From NCBI GenBank assembly GCA_937941555.1, contig CALDHJ010000092.1, positions 1 to 13,521 on the forward strand: DNA of 13,521 nt, read 5' to 3'. The translations under genes were made by a program, and so were the position numbers. This DNA comes from an uncultured Granulosicoccaceae bacterium (GTDB lineage Bacteria; Pseudomonadota; Gammaproteobacteria; CALCKW01). The notes under the pieces were generated by a model, which was not told where the DNA came from, did no database searches, and saw only the letters and a list, made by a program, of their open reading frames with translations. This document shows, one piece after another, positions 1 through 8,200 of this stretch (its first letter is position 1; every line of letters begins with the position of its first letter).

Positions 1-1
1 C

Positions 2-121
2 GCTCACCTCGACGAGGCGATGAAGCAATCGGTGGATGGCAGCAATCAGCAGGCACGCTTGCGTGCGCGTCTTGAAGACATTGCCGCGCAGCAGCGCTCG
101 AGGCCACTGCCCCGTCACTGA
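2..121 (+). CDS. C-terminal fragment of an unidentified protein
   Basis: An open frame enters from the left edge and stops with TGA at 119-121, giving 39 residues. It starts AHLDEAMKQSV, continues through a run rich in Gln, Ala and Arg, and ends RSRPLPRH. The composition suggests an amphipathic, basic helical tail. The frame has strong G/C preference at third positions, like the real genes here. The gene is convergent with pckA, and the hairpin at 204-233 lies between them. I do not recognise the family and assign no function; the upstream sequence would be needed to name it. Confidence 0.5.
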   Translation, partial: AHLDEAMKQSVDGSNQQARLRARLEDIAAQQRSRPLPRH

Positions 122-198
122 GGTTCAGAACGGCTGCGGGAAAGAGAATGTTGGGACCGGCGACGGCACCCCGAGCATCACAGCGCGAGGCGCCCGTG

Positions 199-233
199 AA
201 AAGGTCGTGCGCCTGACCCATCGGGCGCACGAC
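199..233 (-). terminator. Probable intrinsic terminator of pckA
   Basis: A perfect 10-bp inverted repeat (arms 204-213 and 224-233, GC-rich, 10-base loop) lies 26 bases past the pckA stop. Read on the minus strand the stem is followed by C and then four T (A's at 199-202). The U-tract is short, so termination could be partial. The same hairpin would also sit past the end of the convergent + strand gene, but it has no T-run on that side. Confidence 0.6.
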
Positions 234-259
234 TCCCTGCTCGGCAGCGCCGCGTGTAC

Positions 260-1894
260 TCAGCCGAGTAGCGGGCCAGCTTTGGCCAGGGCAACACCGG
301 CGTCGTTGTCGGTGTACTTGCTGAAGTTCTTCACGAACATGCCAGCAAGTTTGTTCAGGCCGGCGTCGTACGCGTCTTTGTCGCTCCACGCATTGCGTGG
401 GTTCAGAATTGCACTGTCCACACCCTGCACTGCTGTGGGTATCGACAGGCCGAACAACGGCATTGCCTCGAAGGTCGCGTTGTTAAGCGTACCGTCGAAG
501 ATGCTGTCGATGATGGCGCGTGTGATTTTGAGTGACATGCGCTTGCCGACGCCGTATCCACCGCCACTCCAGCCGGTATTGACAAGCCAGGCACGCGAGC
601 CGTGCTCAGCCATTTTCTCACCGAGAATCTTGCCGTAGAGGGTTGGGTGAACGGTTAGGAAGGCGCCACCAAAACACGCAGAAAATGCCGCGGTGGGTTC
701 GGTCAAGCCAAGCTCGGTCCCGGCCACCTTGGCGGTGTAACCGTTGAGGTAGTAGTACTTCGCCTGCTCTTCATCGAGACGCGCAACCGGCGGCAGGATG
801 CCGAACGCATCGCACGTGAGGAAGATGATGTTTTCGGGATGTCCAGCCCGTGAGACCGGCTTGACTATGTTGTCGATGTGATCGAGCGGGTAGGACACCC
901 GGGTGTTTTCGGTCAGGGAGCGGTCGCTGTAATCGGGGGACGCACCCTTGAGCGGTACGTTCTCGAGCAGAGCATTGCGTCGAATCGCAGCGAAAATCTC
1001 GGGCTCCGAGTCGGCGGACAAATCGATGGTCTTTGCATAGCAGCCGCCCTCGAAATTGAACACGCCCTGGTTATCCCAGCCGTGCTCATCGTCACCGATC
1101 AATTCACGCTTCGGGTCTGTGGACAAGGTGGTCTTGCCGGTGCCGGACAGTCCGAAAAACAAGGCGGAATCGCCTCGCTCACCGACGTTTGCCGAGCAGT
1201 GGAAGGAACCCACTCCCTGCATCGGCAGGAAGTAGTTCATCATCGAGAAGAGGCCTTTCTTGATTTCGCCGCCGTACCAGGTGCCACCCACACAGGTTGA
1301 ACGCTCGCTGAGATTGAACGCAGCAAATACAGGCGAGCGCATGCCGTAGTCGGCGTGCGTGGCGAGTTCGGCCTCAGGCGCATGGAAAACGGTCCAGTCG
1401 GGTTCGAACTGCGCAAGTTCAGCGGCCGTCGGCCGCACGAACATGTTTTTCGCAAAGTGCGCGCCCCACGCGACCGTCGTCACCACCCGAACCGCCATGC
1501 GTGTTTCAGGGTTGGTGCCGCAAAACAGGTCCATCACGTACAGATCGCCGCGCGACAATTCATCGAAGGTGACGCCTTTGACCGCGTCCCAGGCTGCCGC
1601 GTCCATGGGTTGGTTGTCTGAACCGTTGGTATCCGACTTCCACCAGACCGAGTCGCGCGTGAGGTCGTCTTCGACGAGGTACTTGTCTTTGGATGAGCGG
1701 CCGGTAAAGCGACCGGTGTACACCACAACCGCACCCGTGTCCGTGTCGTGCCCCTGGTGATGCCCAGGCTGGTCGGGTCTGAGCTCGTGCTCGCGCAGTT
1801 CGTCGAACGAGAGGTTGGCGAACACGGTTCCACCGGGTTGAATTCCCTGCACGCTGAATGAGGGCTGTGTCGCGCTGCGCGAAGCTTCGGTCAT
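260..1894 (-). CDS. pckA: Phosphoenolpyruvate carboxykinase (ATP)
   Basis: A cytosolic enzyme that decarboxylates and phosphorylates oxaloacetate to phosphoenolpyruvate using ATP, the first committed step of gluconeogenesis from TCA-cycle intermediates. The 544-residue length matches the bacterial ATP-dependent family (E. coli about 540). Visible motifs in order: substrate-binding GRFTGRSSKDKY with R66; YGGEIKKGLF with metal ligand K213; FHCSANVG with metal ligand H232; the P-loop GLSGTGKTTLS with K254 and T255; LIGDDEHGW with metal ligand D269; and TENTRVSYPL with R332. All residues expected for catalysis are present and no frame break is seen. The ATG at 1894 puts the N-terminus where the family starts; only a weak AGAG lies upstream as a ribosome site. 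It is monocistronic in this window, divergent from nfsA across a long intergenic region. The GTP-dependent form is excluded by the P-loop and DDEHGW context. Confidence 0.97.
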   Translation of the reverse strand: MTEASRSATQPSFSVQGIQPGGTVFANLSFDELREHELRPDQPGHHQGHDTDTGAVVVYTGRFTGRSSKDKYLVEDDLTRDSVWWKSDTNGSDNQPMDAAAWDAVKGVTFDELSRGDLYVMDLFCGTNPETRMAVRVVTTVAWGAHFAKNMFVRPTAAELAQFEPDWTVFHAPEAELATHADYGMRSPVFAAFNLSERSTCVGGTWYGGEIKKGLFSMMNYFLPMQGVGSFHCSANVGERGDSALFFGLSGTGKTTLSTDPKRELIGDDEHGWDNQGVFNFEGGCYAKTIDLSADSEPEIFAAIRRNALLENVPLKGASPDYSDRSLTENTRVSYPLDHIDNIVKPVSRAGHPENIIFLTCDAFGILPPVARLDEEQAKYYYLNGYTAKVAGTELGLTEPTAAFSACFGGAFLTVHPTLYGKILGEKMAEHGSRAWLVNTGWSGGGYGVGKRMSLKITRAIIDSIFDGTLNNATFEAMPLFGLSIPTAVQGVDSAILNPRNAWSDKDAYDAGLNKLAGMFVKNFSKYTDNDAGVALAKAGPLLG

Positions 1895-2528
1895 GGCGAA
1901 TACTCTGAATGGGTTCTGGCAAATCGGGGCTGGCCGCGCACCACATATCGGCAGCTCGGTGCGGATATGTTGCGCAGGCGCGTAAGAGGGTGTGCTGGCA
2001 CAGTCTGCTGCGACATGAAATCTGTCATAAGCGACTGATATAAGAGCATTATTTCGGGTTTCAGGCAGTGTGTGCCGGGCCCGCCAGGTACGGTTCGCGT
2101 GTCGAAACGGTGACGGTCGCTACGACGCCGTTTTCCGGGCTCGGCTGCGCCGCAGCAGAGAGAGTCGAACGTCGGAATATGGGTCATTCTGTTCCGTTGT
2201 CACTGCGCGGAAACCGCTGCGCAAAATCGAAGTGTAACAAAGCCGACACGCCATCATGGGTGAACTTGTAGTCATTTTCTACAAGTGACTACATTTTTTT
2301 AGCGGCACCAGACAACCCACCTGAAGCCGCTGCACAACACTGCCACCCGGATCGGAAATCGGCTGTTTAGTGCGTTTCGACGCTTCCGTTGTTGCGGGAT
2401 TCCCCAGTGGGCTTCAACCGGGCGCGCACCCACATCACCGCATCGAGCCGCCTATACCCTCCTCAACGCTTGCGTCTGGCGATAAGCTTCCGCCTTGCCT
2501 CTTCACATATGCCCCATCGAGATAATTC
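1895..2528. other. Long divergent intergenic region, pckA / nfsA
   Basis: This 634-base stretch separates two divergent genes and holds no convincing coding frame. It must carry the promoters of both. For pckA a weak minus-strand candidate is CTGAAA (2059-2064), a 16-base spacer and TATATC (2037-2042), four of six matches in each box, which would leave a leader of about 135 bases. No convincing promoter was found for nfsA. The middle is locally AT-richer than the genes around it and contains the paired inverted repeats and T-run at 2264-2300. The remaining 2301-2528 shows nothing I can name. The length is large for two housekeeping-type genes, so an undetected small RNA or regulated promoter is possible. 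Confidence 0.5.
2264..2300 (+). promoter_or_regulatory. Two overlapping inverted repeats plus T-run
   Basis: Repeat A has arms ACTTGTAG (2264-2271) and CTACAAGT (2279-2286), a perfect 8-bp pair with a 7-base loop. Repeat B has arms TGTAGTCA (2267-2274) and TGACTACA (2286-2293), a perfect 8-bp pair with an 11-base loop. They share bases, so only one can form at a time. Repeat B is directly followed by seven T (2294-2300) on the + strand, which makes it terminator-like, while repeat A would act as the alternative. The stems are AT-rich, so they may instead be a protein operator made of TGTAG/CTACA half-sites. No gene that would use a + strand terminator here was identified. Confidence 0.45.
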
Positions 2529-3269
2529 ATGAACCCCGTAACCGAGCTACTGCGCGCCCACCGATCGATTCGCAAATTCAGCGACGAAGCCGTAGACGAC
2601 AACACCGTGACGGAGATCGTCGCCTGCGCACAGGCTGCCGCCACGTCCAGCAATGTGCAGGCGACAACCGTCATTCGTATACGAGACGCAGCGCGACGTG
2701 AACAGCTGGCCGGCCTCGCGGGAGGCCAATCCTATGTCGCCAGCTCGGCAGTTTTTCTGGTGTTCTGTGCCGACCTCAATCGCACAAGGCTGGCGTGCGG
2801 GCTGCAAGACACCGACATGGTGGAAGGCATGACCGAGCACTTCATGATCGCGACAATAGACGTGGCACTGGCGGCCCAGAATGCGGTGATTGCCGCCGAG
2901 AGCCTCGGCCTCGGCATCTGCTACATCGGGGGACTTCGCAACAACCCGGCTGCCGTGAGTGACCTGTTGTCTTTGCCCGACCAGGTCTACCCGGTGTTCG
3001 GTTTGTGCCTCGGTCACCCAGCCCAAGACCCCGAGGTCAAACCGAGACTGGCCACTACAGCCGTACTGATGGAAGAGCAGTATCGCGACGACGATGCCAC
3101 CCGCGAATCGATCAAGGCCTACGACGCACAATTGCGCACCTACTACCGGACTCGCACCGGCGGCACCAAGGACAGTTCCTGGAGTGAGGAGATGGCGGCG
3201 TTGGTCGGCAAGGAGTCCCGGCCACACATGCAGGGTTTCCTGCACGATCGCGGCATGGCCAAACGCTGA
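2529..3269 (+). CDS. nfsA: NfsA-type oxygen-insensitive NADPH nitroreductase / FMN reductase
   Basis: A cytosolic FMN flavoprotein that reduces nitroaromatics, quinones and similar electrophiles by two-electron transfer from NAD(P)H; normally a homodimer. It is 246 residues, close to E. coli NfsA (240). Visible motifs: HRSIRKF at 11-17 and the SSNVQ segment near 40-44 (FMN binding), AGGQSYVA, VFCADLNR, AAESLGLGICYIGGLRNNP (flavin contact), FGLCLGHP, VKPRL, and the C-terminal KESRP...FLHDRGMAKR. From a remembered alignment, E. coli R203 is kept in YYRTR, but the R208/R209 pair is replaced by Thr-Lys, so NADPH preference may be altered. The ATG at 2529 has only a weak GAG ribosome site, but the N-terminus matches the family start. 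It is divergent from pckA and followed by a hairpin at 3284, so probably transcribed alone. Confidence 0.93.
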   Translation: MNPVTELLRAHRSIRKFSDEAVDDNTVTEIVACAQAAATSSNVQATTVIRIRDAARREQLAGLAGGQSYVASSAVFLVFCADLNRTRLACGLQDTDMVEGMTEHFMIATIDVALAAQNAVIAAESLGLGICYIGGLRNNPAAVSDLLSLPDQVYPVFGLCLGHPAQDPEVKPRLATTAVLMEEQYRDDDATRESIKAYDAQLRTYYRTRTGGTKDSSWSEEMAALVGKESRPHMQGFLHDRGMAKR

Positions 3270-3283
3270 ATGGCATCCGAACA

Positions 3284-3311
3284 CGGGTCTGTGACAGAGG
3301 TCGCAGACCCG
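3284..3311 (+). terminator. Hairpin after nfsA, without T-run
   Basis: Perfect 8-bp inverted repeat, CGGGTCTG (3284-3291) and CAGACCCG (3304-3311), with a 12-base loop, starting 14 bases after the nfsA stop. Its position fits transcript-end protection or termination of nfsA. It has no T-tract on either strand, so it is not a standard intrinsic terminator. Confidence 0.4.
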
Positions 3312-3363
3312 GCTCCGACCCGAGTGCATCATATTTGAAACAGTCAGCACTCAGGGACCGGAC

Positions 3364-3453
3364 ATGAACACGCAAACCAGCACACCCCGCATCCACGCCA
3401 TCGCCAGCATGAAGGGCTGGACCCTGTTGCACGCGCCCATGCCCACATCCTGA
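3364..3453 (+). CDS. Possible small ORF, 29 residues, unknown function
   Basis: ATG at 3364 is preceded by AGGGA (3353-3357) with a 6-base spacer, a better ribosome site than those of most larger genes here. The frame ends with TGA at 3451-3453. Twenty-six of 29 codons end in G or C, in keeping with real genes in this genome. The peptide begins MNTQTSTPRIHAIASMK and ends LLHAPMPTS. It is slightly basic, with no clear membrane segment, signal peptide or metal motif. It could be a genuine small protein, a leader peptide for the ThDP gene 133 bases downstream, or a degraded gene remnant. I do not recognise it, and chance is a real possibility at this length. Confidence 0.33.
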   Translation: MNTQTSTPRIHAIASMKGWTLLHAPMPTS

Positions 3454-3586
3454 GCCGACCGCTCTGGCGCTCATCGCCTCCGCGCGATGTAGTTGACGAC
3501 GCGCCCCCTCCCGCTTGGCAAGAACCGTCATCTCACCCACACTCTCGTGATCGGGCCCATCGGGCTGACACGCACGAGACAAGGCA

Positions 3587-5221
3587 ATGCGCACGGGTGG
3601 CCAATTAGTCGTTGAGAGTTTGCAAGCGCAGGGCGTTGATCGGGTGTTCTGCGTGCCTGGAGAAAGCTACCTCGCAGTGCTCGACGCGCTGGTCGACAGC
3701 GGTATAGATGTCATCAACGCGCGCCACGAAGGCGGTGCCGCGATGATGGCCGAGGCAGACGGCAAACTGACTGGGCGTCCGGGCGTTGCACTGGTCACAC
3801 GCGGACCGGGCGCAACCAATGCCTCGAGTGGCCTCCATATCGCGCAACAGGACTCAACGCCGCTGGTGCTCCTGGTCGGTCAGATCGCGCGCGATCAGCG
3901 CGGGCGCGATGCGTTCCAGGAGGTCGATTACGTCCAGACCTTCAGCCACATGGTGAAATGGGTCGCCGAGATCGACAGCGCAGAGCGCGTACCGGAAATG
4001 CTGTCGCGCGCGTGGCATACCGCGATGTCCGGTCGCCCCGGGCCGGTGATGCTGGTTCTGCCGGAAGACATGTTGAGAGAGGCGGCGCAGCCCTCGCCAA
4101 TGCAACGTGTCGAGGTCGCCGACCCGGCACCGAGCGACTCAGCCATCAGCCAACTGAACGACGCCCTACAAGCGGCCACCAAGCCGATCATTCTCGCGGG
4201 TGGCTCGCGCTGGACAGAAAACGCGCGCGCCCTGCTCGGCACTATTGCAAACGACCTCGACATTCCCGTTGCATGCACGTTCCGTCGCCAGTCATTACTC
4301 GACAACCTTGACCCGGCCTACGCCGGTGATCTCGGATTGAGTGCAAACCCGGCGCTGCTGCAACGCATACAAGACAGTGACCTGATCATTCTGCTCGGTG
4401 GCCGGCTGTCGGAGGTCCCAAGCCAGGGCTACACCCTGCTCTCGGTGCCGACCCCAGCGCAGACGCTGGTGCACATTCACCCCGGCGCCGAGGAACTGGG
4501 CCGTGTCTACGCACCAACCCTTGCAATCAATGCAACGCCGGGCGCCTTTCTCGAACGCTGGCGTGATCACCTCCCGGCGTCGAAGCCACCGGCGCGCATC
4601 ACCCTGGCGCACGAGGCCTACCGCAATTGGTCCGAGACGCCACCGCCCTGCCCGGGCGCACTGCAGATGGGCCATGTGATATCCCACCTGCGCAGCACGA
4701 TGCCGGCGGACACCATCTACTGCAATGGCGCGGGCAACTACGCCGGTTGGCTGCACCGGTTCATGCGCTATCGCCCGGGCACCCAATTGGCACCGACCAG
4801 CGGATCGATGGGGTACGGATTGCCTGCGGCAGTGGCAGCCAAACTGCGCCATCCCGATCGCGAGGTCGTGTGCCTCGCTGGAGACGGTTGTTTGCAGATG
4901 TCTCTACAAGAGCTCGGCACCGCCTTGCAACACGGGGTTGCCATACGCGTCATTGTTGCCGACAACGGACTCTACGGGACCATTCGCATGCACCAGGCAC
5001 GCGACTACCCGGGCCGGGTCAGCGCAACCACACTGCTCAACCCGGACTTTGTCGCGCTGGCGCGCGCCTACGGTGCCACCGCGCGCCTGGTCGAGACCGA
5101 TGCGGATTTCGCCGACGCGCTCGATGCCGCCCGTGCATCGAAGACCTTTTCACTTTTGCACCTGAAGATCGACCCGCAGGCGATCACGCCAACCACGACC
5201 TTGGCTGCGATAGAGTCCTGA
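3587..5221 (+). CDS. ThDP-dependent enzyme, acetolactate synthase superfamily (orphan catalytic subunit)
   Basis: A cytosolic thiamine-diphosphate enzyme that cleaves or joins 2-keto acids or related substrates; the exact substrate is not readable. All three family domains are present: the N-terminal Pyr domain (about 1-165) with the ThDP-activating glutamate E48 in NARHEGGA, GPGATN at 73-78 and DAFQEVD at 108-114; the central domain (about 185-330) with ILAGGSRW; and the C-terminal PP domain with GSMGYGLPAAVAAKL and the metal/diphosphate motif GDG (432-434) ending at N460. It is 544 residues, shorter than IlvB/IlvI/IlvG enzymes. The stretch after N460 reads YGTIRMHQ where true acetohydroxyacid synthases have a Gln-Trp-Gln, so the tryptophan that selects 2-ketobutyrate is absent. 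No ilvH/ilvN-type regulatory gene is adjacent. A catabolic decarboxylase or carboligase is more likely than branched-chain biosynthesis. The start at 3587 has AAGG close upstream and matches the family N-terminus. Confidence 0.85.
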   Translation: MRTGGQLVVESLQAQGVDRVFCVPGESYLAVLDALVDSGIDVINARHEGGAAMMAEADGKLTGRPGVALVTRGPGATNASSGLHIAQQDSTPLVLLVGQIARDQRGRDAFQEVDYVQTFSHMVKWVAEIDSAERVPEMLSRAWHTAMSGRPGPVMLVLPEDMLREAAQPSPMQRVEVADPAPSDSAISQLNDALQAATKPIILAGGSRWTENARALLGTIANDLDIPVACTFRRQSLLDNLDPAYAGDLGLSANPALLQRIQDSDLIILLGGRLSEVPSQGYTLLSVPTPAQTLVHIHPGAEELGRVYAPTLAINATPGAFLERWRDHLPASKPPARITLAHEAYRNWSETPPPCPGALQMGHVISHLRSTMPADTIYCNGAGNYAGWLHRFMRYRPGTQLAPTSGSMGYGLPAAVAAKLRHPDREVVCLAGDGCLQMSLQELGTALQHGVAIRVIVADNGLYGTIRMHQARDYPGRVSATTLLNPDFVALARAYGATARLVETDADFADALDAARASKTFSLLHLKIDPQAITPTTTLAAIES

Positions 5222-5227
5222 GCCGGA

Positions 5228-5249
5228 CGACGCTCGTATACGAGCGTCG
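5228..5249. terminator. Perfect palindrome between convergent genes
   Basis: A 22-base perfect palindrome (11-bp arms, 5228-5238 and 5239-5249, beginning CGACGCTCG) fills the 30-base gap between the stop of the ThDP gene (5221) and the stop of dnaE (5252). It would form the same hairpin in both transcripts, with only a minimal loop after fraying of the centre. Neither side has a T-run, so it may block readthrough or stabilise 3' ends rather than act as a classic intrinsic terminator. Confidence 0.45.
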
Positions 5250-5251
5250 AC

Positions 5252-8200
5252 TCAGTATTTCACCTCAACCTGTTCGACCGGCTCGAGGTCACCCAGGGCA
5301 TCGATTAGCTCGGCTTCCGGCCGCACGCGCCATTGTTTTCCGAGGTGAATCGCAGCGCGAGCAGACGCGTTGCGGTAGCGCAGCAAGACCGGCAGGTTGC
5401 CAGACGAATGGCGCGACAGCAGTTCGGCAAAGGGGTCGAGCGTACTGGGCGAGACCTCACCAAGCGTTACCACGACGCCCTTGGCAAAACGCGCTCGCGC
5501 CGCTTCGATGTCGTAGATCTCGCGCCCCCGAATGCGATAGCCGCCGGAAAAATCGTCGATCGCGAGTTCGCCCTCAACGACCAGCACGCGATCGACACCA
5601 ATCAGGTGCACGTAGCTGTCAAAAAGCTCACCGCTGATCACGGCATCGACCTTTGCCGTTGCGTCATCGAGCGTGATAATACAACGCCGTCCCCGACTGC
5701 CATTGATCACCCGAATAGCTGAAATCAACCCGGCCAGAACGGTCTCGCGACCCTTGGCATAGCGCCCCTCCTGGGCGGGTTCGAGTGTCGCGCACTGGTC
5801 TCGGAAGCTGCCGCGCGTGACGTGTTGCAGGTCTGACGCGTAGCAGTGTATGGGATGCCCGCTGAGGTAGAGACCGAGCGCCTCTTTCTCTTTTGCAAGC
5901 CGCTCGAGCTCGGGCCACTCCTCGCATTCGACAAAATGGATCGGCGCGCTCTCACTCGATGCGCCATCACCGAATAGATCTTCAATTCCCGCATCTTCGT
6001 TGCGGTGTTGCTGCTCCGCCGCCTTCATCGCCGCGTCGAGATTGCTTAAGGCGCTCGAGCGGGATCCGACCAACGTGTCAAAGGCACCGGCCTTGATCAG
6101 CGCCTCCATCACCCGTTTGTTGACCCGCGCGTCAGCTCGCGTGCAAAAGCCCGCTAGATCAGAGAAGGCGCCGTTGCGCTCACGCTCTTCGAGGATCCCG
6201 GTCAGAGCGGCTTCCCCAACTCCCTTGATGGCACCAAGGCCATAGCGCAGGGTTTTGGCGTCGACCACACTGAACTGAATCGAGGAGGCGTTGACGTCCG
6301 GCGGCAACACAGTCAAGCCGCTTTGGAGGCTGTCATCGTGGAACACGACAACCTTGTCGGTGCTCTCCATGTCAGAGGACAACACCGCCGCCATGAATTC
6401 GGCCGGGTAGTGGCACTTCAACCAAGCAGTCTGGTAGCTGATCAGCGCATAGGCCGCGGAATGCGATTTGTTGAAACCGTAGCCGGCGAATTTCTCGACC
6501 AGCTCGAAAATCTTTTCGGCAAGCCCCGCGTCGATGCCATTGGACACACTGCCCTCGACAAAGCCGGACTTCTGCTTGGCCATTTCCTCGGGCTTCTTCT
6601 TGCCCATCGCACGCCGCAACAGGTCGGCACCGCCGAGCGAGTAGCCCGCCATGACCTGCGCGATCTGCATCACCTGCTCCTGGTACAAGATGATGCCGTA
6701 AGTGGGTTCAAGTACTGGCTGCAAGGATTCGAGTTGGTAGTCAGGGTGCGGGTAGGACACCTCCTCCTTGCCGTGCTTTCGGGCGATGAAGTCATCCACC
6801 ATGCCCGACTGCAGTGGTCCCGGGCGAAACAACGCAACCAGCGCGATGATGTCTTCGAACGAGTCGGGCTTCAGCCGCTTTATGAGCTCCTTCATGCCGC
6901 GCGATTCGAGCTGGAACACAGCGGTCGTGTCTGCCCGTTTGAGCAGCTCGAAGGTCGGCGCGTCGTCGAGCGGAATCCGGGTGATATCGAGCGGCTCTTC
7001 TCGCCGACGGTTGATGTCTTTGACTGCGTTGTCGATGATCGTGAGGTTGCGCAATCCAAGGAAATCGAACTTCACGAGACCGACGGCTTCGGCGTCGTCC
7101 TTGTCGAATTGCGTGACAAGGCTGGCACCGTCTTCTTCGCAGTAGAGCGGACAGAAATCGGTCAAGCCGCTCGGCGCAATCACCACGCCACCGGCGTGCT
7201 TGCCGGCGTTGCGTGCAAGGCCTTCGAGTCGCAGCGCCAGATCGATCAGGTTGCGCACTTCATCGTCGGTGTCGTAGCGCTGCTTGAGTTCCTCCGACTC
7301 GGCGAGAGCCTTGGTCAGTGTCATGCCGACTTCGAAAGGCACCAGTTTGGCCACGCCGTCGACCAGCCCGTAGGGGTGGCCCAACACGCGGCCACAATCG
7401 CGCACCACCGCCTTGGCCGCCATGGTGCCGTAGGTGATGATCTGCGACACCTTCTCGGCACCGTAGGTGTCACTCACGTACTGAATCACGCGATCACGTC
7501 CGGCGATGCAGAAGTCCACGTCGAAGTCGGGCATCGAAACGCGTTCGGGGTTCAGAAAGCGCTCGAACAGCAGGTCGTAGGGCAAGGGATCGATATCGGT
7601 GATCTTCAGCGCCCAGGCAACGAGCGAACCCGCACCCGAGCCGCGGCCCGGGCCAACGGGAATGGCGTTGTTCTTCGACCACTCGATGAAGTCCGCAACG
7701 ATCAGGAAGTAACCCGGAAAGCCCATGCCGTTGATGACGTCGAGCTCGATGCGCAGGCGCTCGTCGTAGGCCACCCGCTGCGTGTTGCGCTCGGCCTCGT
7801 CCGGGTAGAGGGCGAGCAGCCGCTCATCGAGGCCACGTTGGGATGCGGTGCAGATGTAGTCGGATTCGGTCATGCCCGCGGGCACCGGAAAATCCGGCAG
7901 CACCGGCGCACCTAGGGTCAGGCGTGTATTGCAGCGCTGCGCGATCTCAAGCGTGTTCTCGCACGCGGCCGGCAAGTCCGCGAAGAGCTCGCACATCTCG
8001 ACAGCACTGCGCAGGTATTGTTGTTCGCTGTAGTCACGGGGTCTGGCGGGATCAATCAACACCCGGCCCTGGTTGATACACACCCGCGCTTCGTGCGCGT
8101 CGAATTCATCCGCGCTGATGAAGCGGACATCGTTGGTTGCGACAACCGGCGTGTCACCGGCCGATGCGAGCCGGCAGGCGCCCTGAACAAATCGCGTCTC

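Larger units (their letters stand above)
3270..3586 (+). other. Intergenic region after nfsA
   Basis: These 317 bases lie between nfsA and the ThDP enzyme gene, both on the + strand. They hold a perfect hairpin (3284-3311), a possible 29-residue ORF (3364-3453), and about 130 further bases (3454-3586) that should include the leader of the next gene. No matching -35/-10 promoter pair was convincing. No rich run of branched-chain codons is present, so I do not see an ilv-type attenuator. Confidence 0.4.

Noticed and set aside
36..638. 200-codon + strand open frame
   Set aside because: It overlaps the C-terminal part of pckA antisense and also the end of the left-edge gene in another frame; the translation has no family character.
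1996..2011. Sigma-54-like TGGCAC at 1996 (and another near 9475)
   Set aside because: The -12 element is missing or off by one base at both places.
1891..2187. 98-codon minus-strand ORF in front of pckA
   Set aside because: It covers the expected pckA promoter and overlaps the pckA start codon, with no protein-like pattern.
2068..2271. 67-codon GTG-start + strand ORF ending at the double hairpin
   Set aside because: No ribosome site and no recognisable fold; ending at the hairpin was tempting, but the stop lies inside the repeat itself.
3270..3586. Branched-chain amino acid attenuator before the ThDP gene
   Set aside because: The small ORF has no run of Leu, Val or Ile codons and there is no terminator/antiterminator pair with a T-run.
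4627..5637. 336-codon + strand open frame
   Set aside because: It runs out of frame through the ThDP gene and then antisense into dnaE. The protein is Arg/Pro-rich, as expected of a shifted GC-rich frame.
6323..7915. 530-codon + strand open frame
   Set aside because: It lies entirely antisense to dnaE, whose polymerase motifs are intact. The long opening follows from the strong codon bias of dnaE, and the translation shows no recognisable domain.
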